From: Candidatus Saccharimonadota bacterium
GTDB taxonomy: Bacteria; Patescibacteriota; Saccharimonadia; Saccharimonadales; Saccharimonadaceae
DNA: 64,000 nucleotides
Assembly (NCBI GenBank): GCA_017405265.1
Contig: JAFRAS010000005.1
Span: 40,927-104,926, forward strand
Reading direction: 5' to 3'
Part shown: positions 25,895-34,617 of the stretch, in pieces
Layout of the letters: each line of letters opens with the position of its first letter
Position numbering within the stretch: position 1 is the stretch's first letter
The notes under the pieces: model-generated
The model's database searches: none
Told to the model about the DNA's origin: nothing
The model's input: only the letters and a program-made list of their open reading frames with translations
Translations under genes and position numbers: made by a program

Positions 25895-27385
25895 TTATTC
25901 GCTCGCGATTAAATCTCCCACCACGTTAATGTTTTGCATAAGAGTATTTAGGCGTACTACAATGCGTTTTTGTTCGGCAAGTGGCGGTAGTGGAAGGATA
26001 TAATCATTTACTCTAACAATCGTTAGTGTCCCTACGGTTGTCCCGCTAGAATTACTTTCGATTTGATCTCTCATGACTTGAGAGCCCATTAAATATTTAA
26101 GGAAAAAAGGATTACAATAATAGTTTTCGAAACACAGAACGCTTGCGTCTTTGTAATAAAATTTATCAGATTCTTTTACTACGTACGTTTTGCCGAGAGT
26201 TCCGACTGCTGTAACCATTAAATCATCTTTTTTTGGTAAGCCGCCTTTGGAATAATCGTCAAATAACTCTTGCGAAATAAATAGGTCATTATTAACAAAG
26301 CCATAGTCCGCTAATTTGCCAATTTCCCTAGCTCTATAAAAAGGGACGCCGCTCTTTTTCCAGTCGGATTGATGAACCCTGCGTGCCGAAACTACATTAA
26401 CGATATCGCCCCAGCGCACCCACTTCCAGTTATCGGGGATGCTAAATGGAATCCCATCGTCGGTTATTGGTGCGAGGGGGTTTTGCTTCTTGACTTTGCC
26501 TTCGGCGATTAACTTTTCTTTCTCGGCTTTAATTTCTTCGAGTAGATCTTCTGCGCTGCCGTCTTTCGGTAATTGTTTAGTTAGTTTGCCTTGCATTGCG
26601 GCTTGCAATAAAGAAGCCTTAATATCGTCAGGGAAAGCCTTTTTCAGCGACGCGAGAGCGTCAGCTGATTGTTCTAAATCAGCGACGCGAGCCATGAGCT
26701 CGTCGACTTTTTCGACAATACGTTTTTGCTCAGCCAGTGGCGGGATTGGAAAAACATTTTCTGTAATATATTCCGTTTTGACATTATTAATATTTGTTCC
26801 GACGGCGCGTGAACGAATTGCGTCACGATATAAGTTTGACCTAATATAGCACCAGAAGAAGTCTGGCATTATTGCGTTAGATACTCGGAGTATTCTTAGA
26901 AAAGCACCGATGTAACCATCATTATCATTCGTAACTAAGCATGGTTTTCCAATGACTTTTTGGCTTCCAGTAGAAGCAACTATAACTACGTCGCCCTTTT
27001 TTACTTTTTTCTCTTCGTCGGCCAATTGCTTTTTGATTCGAACATCATCTTCCAAGTCTTTCAATAAACCACCGTCGACTACATTACCACCTCGATAAAT
27101 CCTGATGCCATCCGAGGCAATATCTTTCGAAGAATATGATGTGCCGCTAATTATGTCGCATATGAATCCAGTACGAACCCATCGCCAACTTGAAGGTATT
27201 TCAAACGGGAGATCTTTGTCAGTAATCTCCTCAAGTTTTTTAGTTTTTCGATTGTTGATTTTTTGGGCGTAGATTTTCTCGAGTAACTGTTGGGCGTCGC
27301 CATCTTCCGGTGATTGTTTGGTTAGCCTGCCCTGCATTGCGGCTTGTAGGATTGCCGCGCGTAAATCATCGCAAATAGTGGACAT
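25895..27385 (-). CDS. hsdS: Type I restriction-modification specificity subunit HsdS
   Basis: HsdS sets the bipartite DNA target for the HsdR2M2S complex. The 496-aa protein has two target-recognition domains, each ending in a near-identical PPLAEQKRIV helix. Two related segments with LQAAMQGRLTKQ / LQAAMQGKLTKQ precede the domains, so it has the usual internal duplication. Start 27385 overlaps the hsdM stop by one base (TAATG). The two recognition domains differ, so the two half-sites should differ. Codon use is AT-rich compared with core genes. Confidence 0.93.
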   Translation of the reverse strand: MSTICDDLRAAILQAAMQGRLTKQSPEDGDAQQLLEKIYAQKINNRKTKKLEEITDKDLPFEIPSSWRWVRTGFICDIISGTSYSSKDIASDGIRIYRGGNVVDGGLLKDLEDDVRIKKQLADEEKKVKKGDVVIVASTGSQKVIGKPCLVTNDNDGYIGAFLRILRVSNAIMPDFFWCYIRSNLYRDAIRSRAVGTNINNVKTEYITENVFPIPPLAEQKRIVEKVDELMARVADLEQSADALASLKKAFPDDIKASLLQAAMQGKLTKQLPKDGSAEDLLEEIKAEKEKLIAEGKVKKQNPLAPITDDGIPFSIPDNWKWVRWGDIVNVVSARRVHQSDWKKSGVPFYRAREIGKLADYGFVNNDLFISQELFDDYSKGGLPKKDDLMVTAVGTLGKTYVVKESDKFYYKDASVLCFENYYCNPFFLKYLMGSQVMRDQIESNSSGTTVGTLTIVRVNDYILPLPPLAEQKRIVVRLNTLMQNINVVGDLIASE

Positions 27386-28875
27386 TATTTGATCTCCAAT
27401 AATTGCTTTAATTCTTCCAGCTTTGCGTCGATTTCTTTTTCTAATGCTTCGCGTTTTGCGATGAAATTCGTAATCGTTTCTTCTGGGCTTAGGATTACCT
27501 TTTCTTCTTGCGGGAATCCGCACAATTCTAAGTTATATCCATGGTCGGCAATTTCTTCTGCGGTGTAATTTTTAGACTTATAAGTAATCGTAGAATCTTC
27601 GCTCTTCTTCTCGTCCTCAATTACTTTACGGTCGCTCCACCATTCTTTGACTGGCACTAAATCTTTTAGGGCAATAGGATTAGTTTTATTGAATGCTTTG
27701 CGGCCAGCCGGCATATCCATGCGGTAGAACCAGGTTTCTTTGGTTGGCCCAGAATTATCGAAGAATAGCAGGTTTGTTGCAATTGATGTGTATGGTGCAA
27801 ATACACTGCCTGGTAGGCGGATGATTGTATGAAGATTGAACTCGCTTATAAGTTTTTTCTTAAGCGCCAGTTTTGCGCTATCGGTACCGAATAGGAAGCC
27901 GTCAGGAAGGACTACTGCTGCGCGACCATTCTTCTTTAAGCGATACATGATTACCGCCATAAACAGGTCGGCCGTATCGCTAGATGCAATATCTTTAGGA
28001 AAATGGCTTTTGACGTCTGCTTTTTCTTTTCCACCGTAAGGTGGATTCATTAAAATAACGTCAAACTTATCTTTCTCGGTATAATCAAGCACATTTTTTG
28101 TGAGCGAATTATCGTGATAAATTTGTGGCACATCTACGCCATGGAGAAGCATGTTTGTAACGCAGAGCATATACGGGAATTGCTTCTTCTCGATGCCATA
28201 GATTGATGTTCCGAGCTCTTCGCGGTCCGCAGCGCTTTTAATCTTCTTTTCTAGCTGATGAATCCAACTTGTCAAGAATCCGCCGGTACCACAAGCAAAG
28301 TCCGCCATCTTTTCGCCGACTTTTGGGTCTACCATTTCAGCTATAAATTCAGTTACAGCGCGTGGCGTATAAAATTCGCCAGAAGAACCAGCGCTTTGAA
28401 GCTCAAGTAAAATCGATTCATAAATTTCTCCAAATGCATGAGATTGTTCATAATCCCCAAAATCAATCCCGTCAATTATATTTAAAACCTGACGGAGAAG
28501 CACACCATCTTTCATGTAGTTGTTTGCGTCTTCAAAAGTCGTCTTTACGATTGATTTTTTAATTGATGTATCATTCGTAACCTCAAGTTTTCTTAGGGTT
28601 GGGAAGAGCGTACTATTTACGAAATCGAGTAGCTTATCGCCAGTAATGGCTTTGCCAGAAAAATCATCATGGGCCCAGTTATCCCATTGGCATTCTTCCG
28701 GAATAATTGAAGTCCAGTTAGGATCTTCGAATTTCCATTCCTTTTCTTTTTCAGAATAAACCTTTAAGAAAAGCATCCATGTGAGCTGCTCGATACGTTG
28801 CGCATCGCCGTTAACACCAGCGTCATTCCACATTATTTGACGTATTGATTTTACAAATGTTGAGATGCTTGCCAT
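27385..28875 (-). CDS. hsdM: Type I restriction-modification methyltransferase HsdM
   Basis: An N6-adenine DNA methyltransferase of 496 aa. The N-terminal HsdM helical domain (residues about 8-140) is followed by SAM motif I DFACGTGGF (192-200) and catalytic motif IV NPPY (277-280). The C-terminal region with AEEIADHGYNLEL contacts HsdS. A complete, undamaged gene. It lies 16 nt downstream of hsdR with AGAAAGGA before the ATG. Confidence 0.96.
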   Translation of the reverse strand: MASISTFVKSIRQIMWNDAGVNGDAQRIEQLTWMLFLKVYSEKEKEWKFEDPNWTSIIPEECQWDNWAHDDFSGKAITGDKLLDFVNSTLFPTLRKLEVTNDTSIKKSIVKTTFEDANNYMKDGVLLRQVLNIIDGIDFGDYEQSHAFGEIYESILLELQSAGSSGEFYTPRAVTEFIAEMVDPKVGEKMADFACGTGGFLTSWIHQLEKKIKSAADREELGTSIYGIEKKQFPYMLCVTNMLLHGVDVPQIYHDNSLTKNVLDYTEKDKFDVILMNPPYGGKEKADVKSHFPKDIASSDTADLFMAVIMYRLKKNGRAAVVLPDGFLFGTDSAKLALKKKLISEFNLHTIIRLPGSVFAPYTSIATNLLFFDNSGPTKETWFYRMDMPAGRKAFNKTNPIALKDLVPVKEWWSDRKVIEDEKKSEDSTITYKSKNYTAEEIADHGYNLELCGFPQEEKVILSPEETITNFIAKREALEKEIDAKLEELKQLLEIK

Positions 28876-28891
28876 TTTGGTCCTTTCTGAA

Positions 28892-31312
28892 TTATTTATA
28901 TAGCTCTTTAATTAAGTCTTTTTTCATTTTGTCGTAGCTTTCAATACCACCAAATCTTTCAGCTATTCTAACTGGACTTCCATACTGTTCGAATTCTTCG
29001 AGCTTTAGCACGGATGTCTTTTCGATTTCGTCTATACCGAACTCTACGTATTTGTCTAGAAGTAGATTAATGATAGTTTTTTGGAATTCGTCTGGATATC
29101 TATCAAGGAAATTACCCTCTCTGACCGCCTTAGCGCGCTCGTAACGCGATTTAGCTGGTAAATTGTATACTAACTCGCGAATGAGATCATAATCGTCTAC
29201 ATCTTCGGAATTTGTCTCGTTCTTGAATGCTTCTAGATCGACACCTTTTGCGGCAATATCGTGCTCGGCTACATTCCTTGATGCATGGCCTAGCCAAATA
29301 TCATTAAAATCTTCTATGGTTGGGAACATTTCGGTAAATGTACGCTTAATATAATCAGAAAGACTTTCAGTGCGAATTAGTTTACCGCTTTCAAAGTCAT
29401 AGATTTTCACTTCTTCGTTTACAACTTGAACCTTGCATCCATCAAAATCTACAATTGGCGTTTCGTTGTCGCCGAATGTAATTACGCCACCAGTTGATGC
29501 AGGTTTTGTCGTGCCACCATTACCAGGCGCATAGCCAGGGCTAACTTCGACTGGACCATCCCATTTTGGATCGGCGAATTGTTTGGTATTTCCGCGGAAG
29601 TCCATAACTGCAAAATGAGTTTTGCCTTCGTTGACACGCAAACGTGTACCGCGGCCAATAATCTGTTTAAATTCCGTCATGGAACCGATTACTTCGTCTA
29701 GTACGATCAGCTTCACCATCTTGCAGTCTACGCCGGTAGATAGAAGCTTTGATGTAGTTGCGATTACTGGATACTTTTCACTTACTGAAATGAAGTAATC
29801 TAATTTGTCTTTGCCGAATTTGTCGCCACCAGTAATGCGCACAATATAATCTGGGTTTTCTTGAACCATATCGCTATTTAGATTAATAAGTTCTTTACGC
29901 ATTCTATCAGCCGCATCTTCGGTAGGACAGAACACGATTGTCTTTTGCATACGATCTGTTTGCTTTAGATAATCGGTAATTTTGGCGGCCACTTCGCGAG
30001 TACGATCGCGGAGCACGATATTCGTATCGAAATCAGAGTTTATGTAAATGCGATCTGGAATTTCGTTGCCGTTTTCGTCTAATTGGCCGACCATAGGGCG
30101 CCAACCGTCGGCAATGTTGGTAGTTTCTTCAATTACATGGAAAGGCGCCAAGAAACCGTCCTCAATACCTTCTTTGAGGCTATAAGTATAGACCGGTTCG
30201 CCGAAGTAACTAATATTTGACACGTCATTAGTTTCTTTTGGTGTTGCGGTCATACCAATTTGAGTTGCGCCACTAAAGTATTCTAGGATCTTATGCCAGT
30301 TACTTGCTTCTTTGGCGCTACCGCGGTGACATTCATCTACGATTACCAAATCGAAGAAGTCGCGAGAGAAGAGTTGTTCGAGGCGGCTCGAAACATCAGT
30401 ATTCTCGATTACGCCATCCCCGTCTTCGTCGTAGTCTGTTTCTTCATCATCTATGCCGTCATTATCGCGGTCTGCCAGCTGTTGATATAACGAAAAATAG
30501 ACATCATATGCGCCAATGGTCTCGCGCGTATCTTTGCGGAAGTTGATTTTATGAATTTGTCTTTCCAGCGGCTTAAAGTCTTGCTCAATAGATTGATCGA
30601 CGAGGAAATTGCGATCCGCAAGATATAGGATCTTGCGCTTCGCGCCACTCTTCAATAGGCGATAGATAATCTGGAATGCGGTATAAGTTTTGCCGGTACC
30701 TGTTGCCATTACGAGCAGGATGCGATTTTGGCCATTCGCCACGGCGTTGATAGTGCGGTTAATTGCAATACGTTGATAGTAGCGTGGCGTATTAGTATTC
30801 TGGCCAGAGTAATATGGTTGTTTAATAATATCTTGTCCTGGCGTGAAGTATTTAACGCTTGGCGCTTCACCTTTTGCTCGTGCTAGACGTGCTAACAATT
30901 CTGGTTTTCCAGGAAATGCTGCGAGTGGAATATCGCGCTCTTGACCGGTTAGGAAATCATGTTCAACAAAATAATCACCATTCGAACTGTAGGCGAATGG
31001 GATATCTAGCTTCACGGCGTAGTCCATAGCTTGTTGTAGGCCATAAATTGCGGTGTGATTGTTGTCTTTTGCCTCTACTACGGCAATTGGATAATTGGTC
31101 TCGGTATAGAGAACATAGTCGGCAAACTTTGGCTTTTCTCGATGGGCGCGATTACCGCTAAGGCTAATCTTCCCATCAGTAAACTGTGTTTTGATTTTGA
31201 GCTCCATGCGAAACTCGTCGTTATTCCATCCGGCACTATTCAATGCCGGCGTGATATAGCGATTCTTAATATCTTCTTCACTAAGCTCCTTTTTATTCGT
31301 AAATTCATCCAT
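28892..31312 (-). CDS. hsdR: Type I restriction endonuclease subunit HsdR
   Basis: HsdR translocates and cuts unmodified DNA. The 806-aa protein has a PD-(D/E)xK nuclease (Asp65, Glu80-x-Lys82 in VVEAK), helicase motif I ATGTGKT (203-209), motif II DECH (326-329), motif III TATP, and motif VI GRGTRL. Residues about 281-306 carry an unusual acidic insertion (DRDNDGIDDEE, DYDEDGDG) that resembles calcium-binding thrombospondin type 3 repeats. The leader is about 45 nt. It is the first gene of the five-gene operon R-M-S-ImmA-like-PIN. Confidence 0.95.
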   Translation of the reverse strand: MDEFTNKKELSEEDIKNRYITPALNSAGWNNDEFRMELKIKTQFTDGKISLSGNRAHREKPKFADYVLYTETNYPIAVVEAKDNNHTAIYGLQQAMDYAVKLDIPFAYSSNGDYFVEHDFLTGQERDIPLAAFPGKPELLARLARAKGEAPSVKYFTPGQDIIKQPYYSGQNTNTPRYYQRIAINRTINAVANGQNRILLVMATGTGKTYTAFQIIYRLLKSGAKRKILYLADRNFLVDQSIEQDFKPLERQIHKINFRKDTRETIGAYDVYFSLYQQLADRDNDGIDDEETDYDEDGDGVIENTDVSSRLEQLFSRDFFDLVIVDECHRGSAKEASNWHKILEYFSGATQIGMTATPKETNDVSNISYFGEPVYTYSLKEGIEDGFLAPFHVIEETTNIADGWRPMVGQLDENGNEIPDRIYINSDFDTNIVLRDRTREVAAKITDYLKQTDRMQKTIVFCPTEDAADRMRKELINLNSDMVQENPDYIVRITGGDKFGKDKLDYFISVSEKYPVIATTSKLLSTGVDCKMVKLIVLDEVIGSMTEFKQIIGRGTRLRVNEGKTHFAVMDFRGNTKQFADPKWDGPVEVSPGYAPGNGGTTKPASTGGVITFGDNETPIVDFDGCKVQVVNEEVKIYDFESGKLIRTESLSDYIKRTFTEMFPTIEDFNDIWLGHASRNVAEHDIAAKGVDLEAFKNETNSEDVDDYDLIRELVYNLPAKSRYERAKAVREGNFLDRYPDEFQKTIINLLLDKYVEFGIDEIEKTSVLKLEEFEQYGSPVRIAERFGGIESYDKMKKDLIKELYK

Positions 31313-31420
31313 ATTCTTGCCGCAATTAGTTATTAATAAACTTATTATAATTATACCACAATAACACCTTAAAACGGCCGCCAGGGTAGCCGTCCATATC
31401 TTAAGTTTTCCACAGGAAAG

Positions 31421-31852
31421 TTATTGTTTTTCGACTGTATTTACAATTGCGTCAAAGCAGAGATTCTGGATTTCTTTATTCCATTTAATACGATCGTATT
31501 CTAGCGGAGTGGAACTTTTATCTCCGTCAGCGCTGATCCCTTCAAGTAGATCCTCTAATTCGCTTTCTGACACCGCTTTGGACACTTCGGCCATCCAGAA
31601 TATTAGCTCACCGCAAACGATGCTTTTGCTAAACATCTTGTTTTCTGGAACGCTTGGGATGTACTCTTCGATAAGATGCCAATATTGTATTGGCTCTGCC
31701 TTTGTGTAATCTACGGTTATGCCGCGCTTCTTTGCTAGATCTATGTATCCGTCGCTAGTTTGCTGATATCCAGCCTTAATAAGCCTCTCGGTTAGTGGGC
31801 AGGGAGTATTTTTCTTGTCTTCAAAGAACTCTTTAACTTGGCGAATATTCAT
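31421..31852 (-). CDS. Hypothetical protein upstream of hsdR
   Basis: The protein is 143 aa and predicted cytoplasmic; no domain recognised. The C-terminal half is helical (ELIFWMAEVSKAVSESELEDLLEGI). The start at 31852 is supported by TATAAT at 31859-31864, six bases upstream (leaderless). The longer reading from 31882 would begin upstream of that promoter. It may share the restriction operon's regulation, but hsdR has its own TATAAT near 31350. Confidence 0.6.
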   Translation of the reverse strand: MNIRQVKEFFEDKKNTPCPLTERLIKAGYQQTSDGYIDLAKKRGITVDYTKAEPIQYWHLIEEYIPSVPENKMFSKSIVCGELIFWMAEVSKAVSESELEDLLEGISADGDKSSTPLEYDRIKWNKEIQNLCFDAIVNTVEKQ

Positions 31853-31864
31853 ATAGCTATTATA

Positions 31865-32092
31865 CCGTGATAGTTCATTCACCGATCGTGTTCAATCTGT
31901 GCCACCCCTATAACCACCGACCGTAAACAATCGGTGAGCTACCGCCATTTTATTGCCATTTTTCACAAAAATCATCCACTTGCAAACAAGTGGATAAAAA
32001 CGCGTGCCGTATCTGTTATTTTAATTTTTTACCGCTTGCGTGCTAACGGTGCTATTTGTTTTCGTGGAGGTCGTAAAATATGCGTAGGATGA
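31865..32092. other. Intergenic region with inverted repeats, no gene seen
   Basis: It holds a perfect 9-bp hairpin ATCCACTTG-CAAA-CAAGTGGAT (31974-31995) and a CACCGA...TCGGTG inverted repeat near 31917-31938. Divergent leaderless promoters sit at its two ends. No open frame of note. Confidence 0.5.
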
Positions 32093-32104
32093 TATAATGG
32101 TAGT

Positions 32105-32776
32105 ATGACAAACTCAATATCGATTTTTTGTGATGAATCTTGCCATCTGGAGCATGATGGCCAGAAAGTCATGACTATTGGAGGGGTGTGGTGCGACAAT
32201 GGCGTAAAACATGATGCTTATTCGCGTATCAGAAGCATAAAAGAAAAGCATGGTTTTCATGGCTATATTGAGGTTAAGTGGACAAAAATTGCGAAGAGCA
32301 ATGTTGATTTGTATTTGGACTTGATTGATTACTTTTTTGATAATTCGGAATTGAACTTTAGATGTATAGTTATTCCAAATAAAGACGAACTGAACCATGA
32401 GAAGTATGGTCAAACGCATAACGAATGGTATTATAAGATGTACTTCGAAATGTTGAAGACTATTATTGATGATAGATTAAATTATGAGATATATCTTGAT
32501 ATTAAAGATACGATTGGCGGAACAAGGGTTAATCAATTACGCGAAGTTTTGAGTAATAATGCGTATGATTTTGATAGAAAGACAATAAAACGTATACAGT
32601 TAGTGCGATCGCACGAAATAGAATTATTGCAGTTAGCTGATATTTTAATTGGCGCAGTTATGGCAGAAAATAGGGGCGAAATTATTAGTAATTACAAACG
32701 AGCGGTAATTGAAAAAATTAAGAACCGTTCTGGTATTTCTCTAATTAAGAGTACATTACCAAGCGAAAAAAACTAA
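32105..32776 (+). CDS. DUF3800-domain protein (RNase H-like fold)
   Basis: The protein is 223 aa. The N-terminal FCDESC (Asp9-Glu10) and the strand MTIGGVWCDN are the DUF3800 signature, and ELLQLADILIGAV at residues 175-190 is the other conserved part. The family has an RNase H-like fold with conserved acidic residues and is common on mobile elements and in defence islands, mostly uncharacterised. TATAAT at 32093-32098 with spacer GGTAGT gives a leaderless start. The next gene follows after 33 nt, so the two probably form one transcript. Confidence 0.8.
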   Translation: MTNSISIFCDESCHLEHDGQKVMTIGGVWCDNGVKHDAYSRIRSIKEKHGFHGYIEVKWTKIAKSNVDLYLDLIDYFFDNSELNFRCIVIPNKDELNHEKYGQTHNEWYYKMYFEMLKTIIDDRLNYEIYLDIKDTIGGTRVNQLREVLSNNAYDFDRKTIKRIQLVRSHEIELLQLADILIGAVMAENRGEIISNYKRAVIEKIKNRSGISLIKSTLPSEKN

Positions 32777-32809
32777 TATCTTTATTTGGAAGCCGGATTG
32801 GAATAAATA

Positions 32810-33283
32810 ATGGATGGCGCTAATAAAATACGGCGCCTTGAATGGCCACCGGTCATAATACCTTGGGATAATAATTGGGAAGAATATTGCCAGCTTATTT
32901 ATTCTGAGTATAAAAAATATTACGATCAAAGCAATCCTTTTTATTTTGATGGGATGGTAGTTAAAGCTAGAAAAAGACCAATCGCGCTTGAAAAAGAAGG
33001 TGGTTTTTGGCATGTAATTGGTGGTAGTGAAGGTGTTCCAGAAAAAGAACGATGTGAACGTGTCTTGTGGACTAGGGCTATCGTTGAGAACTACCAGGAT
33101 GATAGTATTCTTGTTTGGGAAGAGCCTAGCAAGCACGACGGCAGCACAAAAGATGTAGTTTTTTGGTTTAAAGATGAGGATTATTATGCTATTTTGGCTA
33201 AGCGCGATGGATATTGGGTAATTAGATCTGCTTATTATATTAAATATGAGAGCAAAAAGATTAAATTGCAAAAAAGCGTATGA
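32810..33283 (+). CDS. Putative BECR-fold (P1 phage-related) nuclease
   Basis: The protein is 157 aa. The order FWHVIGG, ERCERVLWTRAIVENY, ILVWEE, DVVFWFKDEDYYAILAKRDGYWVIRSAYYI resembles phage P1-related/BECR-superfamily RNase domains, where FxH, RxxRxxW and a final TAYY-like strand are conserved. These are often toxins or prophage proteins. The match is from memory of motif order and is not certain. It is paired with the DUF3800 gene. No candidate antitoxin follows. Confidence 0.5.
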   Translation: MDGANKIRRLEWPPVIIPWDNNWEEYCQLIYSEYKKYYDQSNPFYFDGMVVKARKRPIALEKEGGFWHVIGGSEGVPEKERCERVLWTRAIVENYQDDSILVWEEPSKHDGSTKDVVFWFKDEDYYAILAKRDGYWVIRSAYYIKYESKKIKLQKSV

Positions 33284-33296
33284 ATTGCATGGGTCT

Positions 33297-33377
33297 TATA
33301 AAACTAGAATCGCCAGCAAAAACTGACGATTCCGACCCTTCTATCTACGACTCGGTAGATGAATTACATCTATTATA
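33297..33377 (-). ncRNA. Candidate small RNA with two hairpins
   Basis: On the minus strand TTGTAA (33395-33400) is 17 bp from TATAAT (33372-33377). Downstream come a 6-bp hairpin (ATCTAC-CGAGTC-GTAGAT) and then a longer one (GAATCGTCAG / CTGGCGATTC, with one mismatch) followed by TAGTTTTAT. No ORF of useful size exists on this strand. The predicted transcript is about 65-70 nt. It could also be an attenuator or the terminator of the BECR-like gene on the other strand. Confidence 0.45.
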
Positions 33378-33556
33378 GCACATTCTTGTAAAAATTACAA
33401 CATCATAAGTACGCTTCGTCAAATCTTCTCTGTAATTTTTGTGGAAAACATAAGCAGAATGTACCAAAATGGTATTGACAATGTTTTTCAATGGCATTGT
33501 AGGAATTAAGTAATTACTTTACATTGGTTCAATGTTCATCTCCTTGCTATTCCTAG

Positions 33557-33780
33557 TTAGAACGTTACATCTACTAAAACAGGGTATTTCTCCTTCGGGA
33601 TGACTCGCGGCTTTGGATCGTAATCTGGGTTCTCAAATAGCCAATCAACCACGCCACAGAGGCGCGCCCGAATGTTCGAAACTGCATCAAGACGTTCCGT
33701 GCAACGCTCACCACTTGACTATTGCGCCGAATGTGGCGGTAATTTTTATTTGTGTAGTAGCGCCATCGTGGACGCGGAAG
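33557..33780 (-). pseudogene. Gene remnant with frameshift
   Basis: On the minus strand, a 53-codon open stretch without a start (…CTERLDAVSNIRAR…PKEKYPVLVDVTF) ends at TAA 33557-33559. Upstream it is broken by TAG (33719-33721), while another frame continues as ATFGAIVKW before its own stop. This reads like the C-terminal part of a decayed gene of unknown family. The rest of 33.38-33.56 kb shows no gene. Confidence 0.4.
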
Positions 33781-33782
33781 AG

Positions 33783-34244
33783 CTATCTTAGTTTGTCTTG
33801 CAATGTTTTTGCTTCGTTACCTAATTGTTGAAAGCTTGTATTGATTTCGCCCTGCGTCTTTCGAGATTCGTCGTCATCGTTAAGACTACCGACTTCATTC
33901 TTCTTATCTCTGCACGCGGCTTTTAGTTTTTTGTAGAATAAATTTATTTCTTTTCTCGTGTCTTCATTTTTTATTAAAAAAAGGCGAACTCGTAACTTTT
34001 CATAATTTCCGGTACTATCAAGTATATCTTGGATATGTGATGGCGATAGTATATGCGCCGTATTCCAAACTTCGTTCATTCTGTCTATAACTTCTTTGAT
34101 CTCGCCAAGTTCATCACCTATGCAAACCTTAATAGATTTTTCCTCTCTCTTTCGTTCCCGCCAAGACGTGAAAGAATTGCCGATTATGCCTCCTATGATT
34201 GCTAAAATTGAGCCGACTATAACACCCGTCAATTCACTACTCAT
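33783..34244 (-). CDS. Small membrane protein with coiled-coil tail
   Basis: The protein is 153 aa. One N-terminal helix (LTGVIVGSILAIIGGIIG, residues 4-22) and a WRERKREEK stop-transfer are followed by about 120 charged helical residues. No domain recognised. Start 34244 overlaps the upstream gene's stop by 8 nt (ATGAGTAG), which couples the two. The longer frame to 34337 is internal to that gene. A membrane effector fused in operon to a nuclease-like protein would fit small defence modules, but this is only inference. Confidence 0.6.
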   Translation of the reverse strand: MSSELTGVIVGSILAIIGGIIGNSFTSWRERKREEKSIKVCIGDELGEIKEVIDRMNEVWNTAHILSPSHIQDILDSTGNYEKLRVRLFLIKNEDTRKEINLFYKKLKAACRDKKNEVGSLNDDDESRKTQGEINTSFQQLGNEAKTLQDKLR

Positions 34245-34605
34245 ACCTAATACTCTCCAAATCGCCGCCTTTTTTATATGAAAAACTTGCAAAACGTATG
34301 CGTACATTTGCCGCATTTGCCAATGTTTTTGCTTCATTGAGCTTTTCTTCTGGTACTACGACATAAGGAACTGCTCTAGAATTGCTCATGATCCTCCACT
34401 CAGCAACGCTGTCTATCATATTCTCACCGTTTTCTATTTTCATAATAAATAAAATGTCATCATTTTTCGGCGGGATAGGCCGCATCAATATAACGTCTGG
34501 GAAAGTCCCATCGACAGCCTTCTTATCTTTGCCGGTGTTGTCTATAACCCTAAAACGCTGCTTGAAGTTACTTTTGATTTTTTCCACCAATGCTTGCTTG
34601 TCCAT
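34237..34605 (-). CDS. Hypothetical protein with restriction-endonuclease-like pattern
   Basis: The protein is 122 aa. FPDVILMRP then ILFIMKIENGENMIDSVAEW and PYVVVPEEKLNEAKTLAN follow the strand-strand-helix-strand order of PD-(D/E)xK folds: Asp in FPD, then an IMKIE strand where family members usually have ExK. The catalytic Glu of ExK is not present in the usual place, so activity is doubtful. TAAAAT at 34612-34617 is six bases before the ATG (leaderless). It forms a two-gene unit with the membrane protein downstream. Confidence 0.5.
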   Translation of the reverse strand: MDKQALVEKIKSNFKQRFRVIDNTGKDKKAVDGTFPDVILMRPIPPKNDDILFIMKIENGENMIDSVAEWRIMSNSRAVPYVVVPEEKLNEAKTLANAANVRIRFASFSYKKGGDLESIRYE

Positions 34606-34617
34606 ATCTTTATTTTA

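Noticed and set aside
33613..33831. Plus-strand 72-codon frame in the island gap
   Set aside because: Arg/His/Cys-rich composition, no start signal, and antisense to a gene remnant and to the end of the membrane-protein gene.
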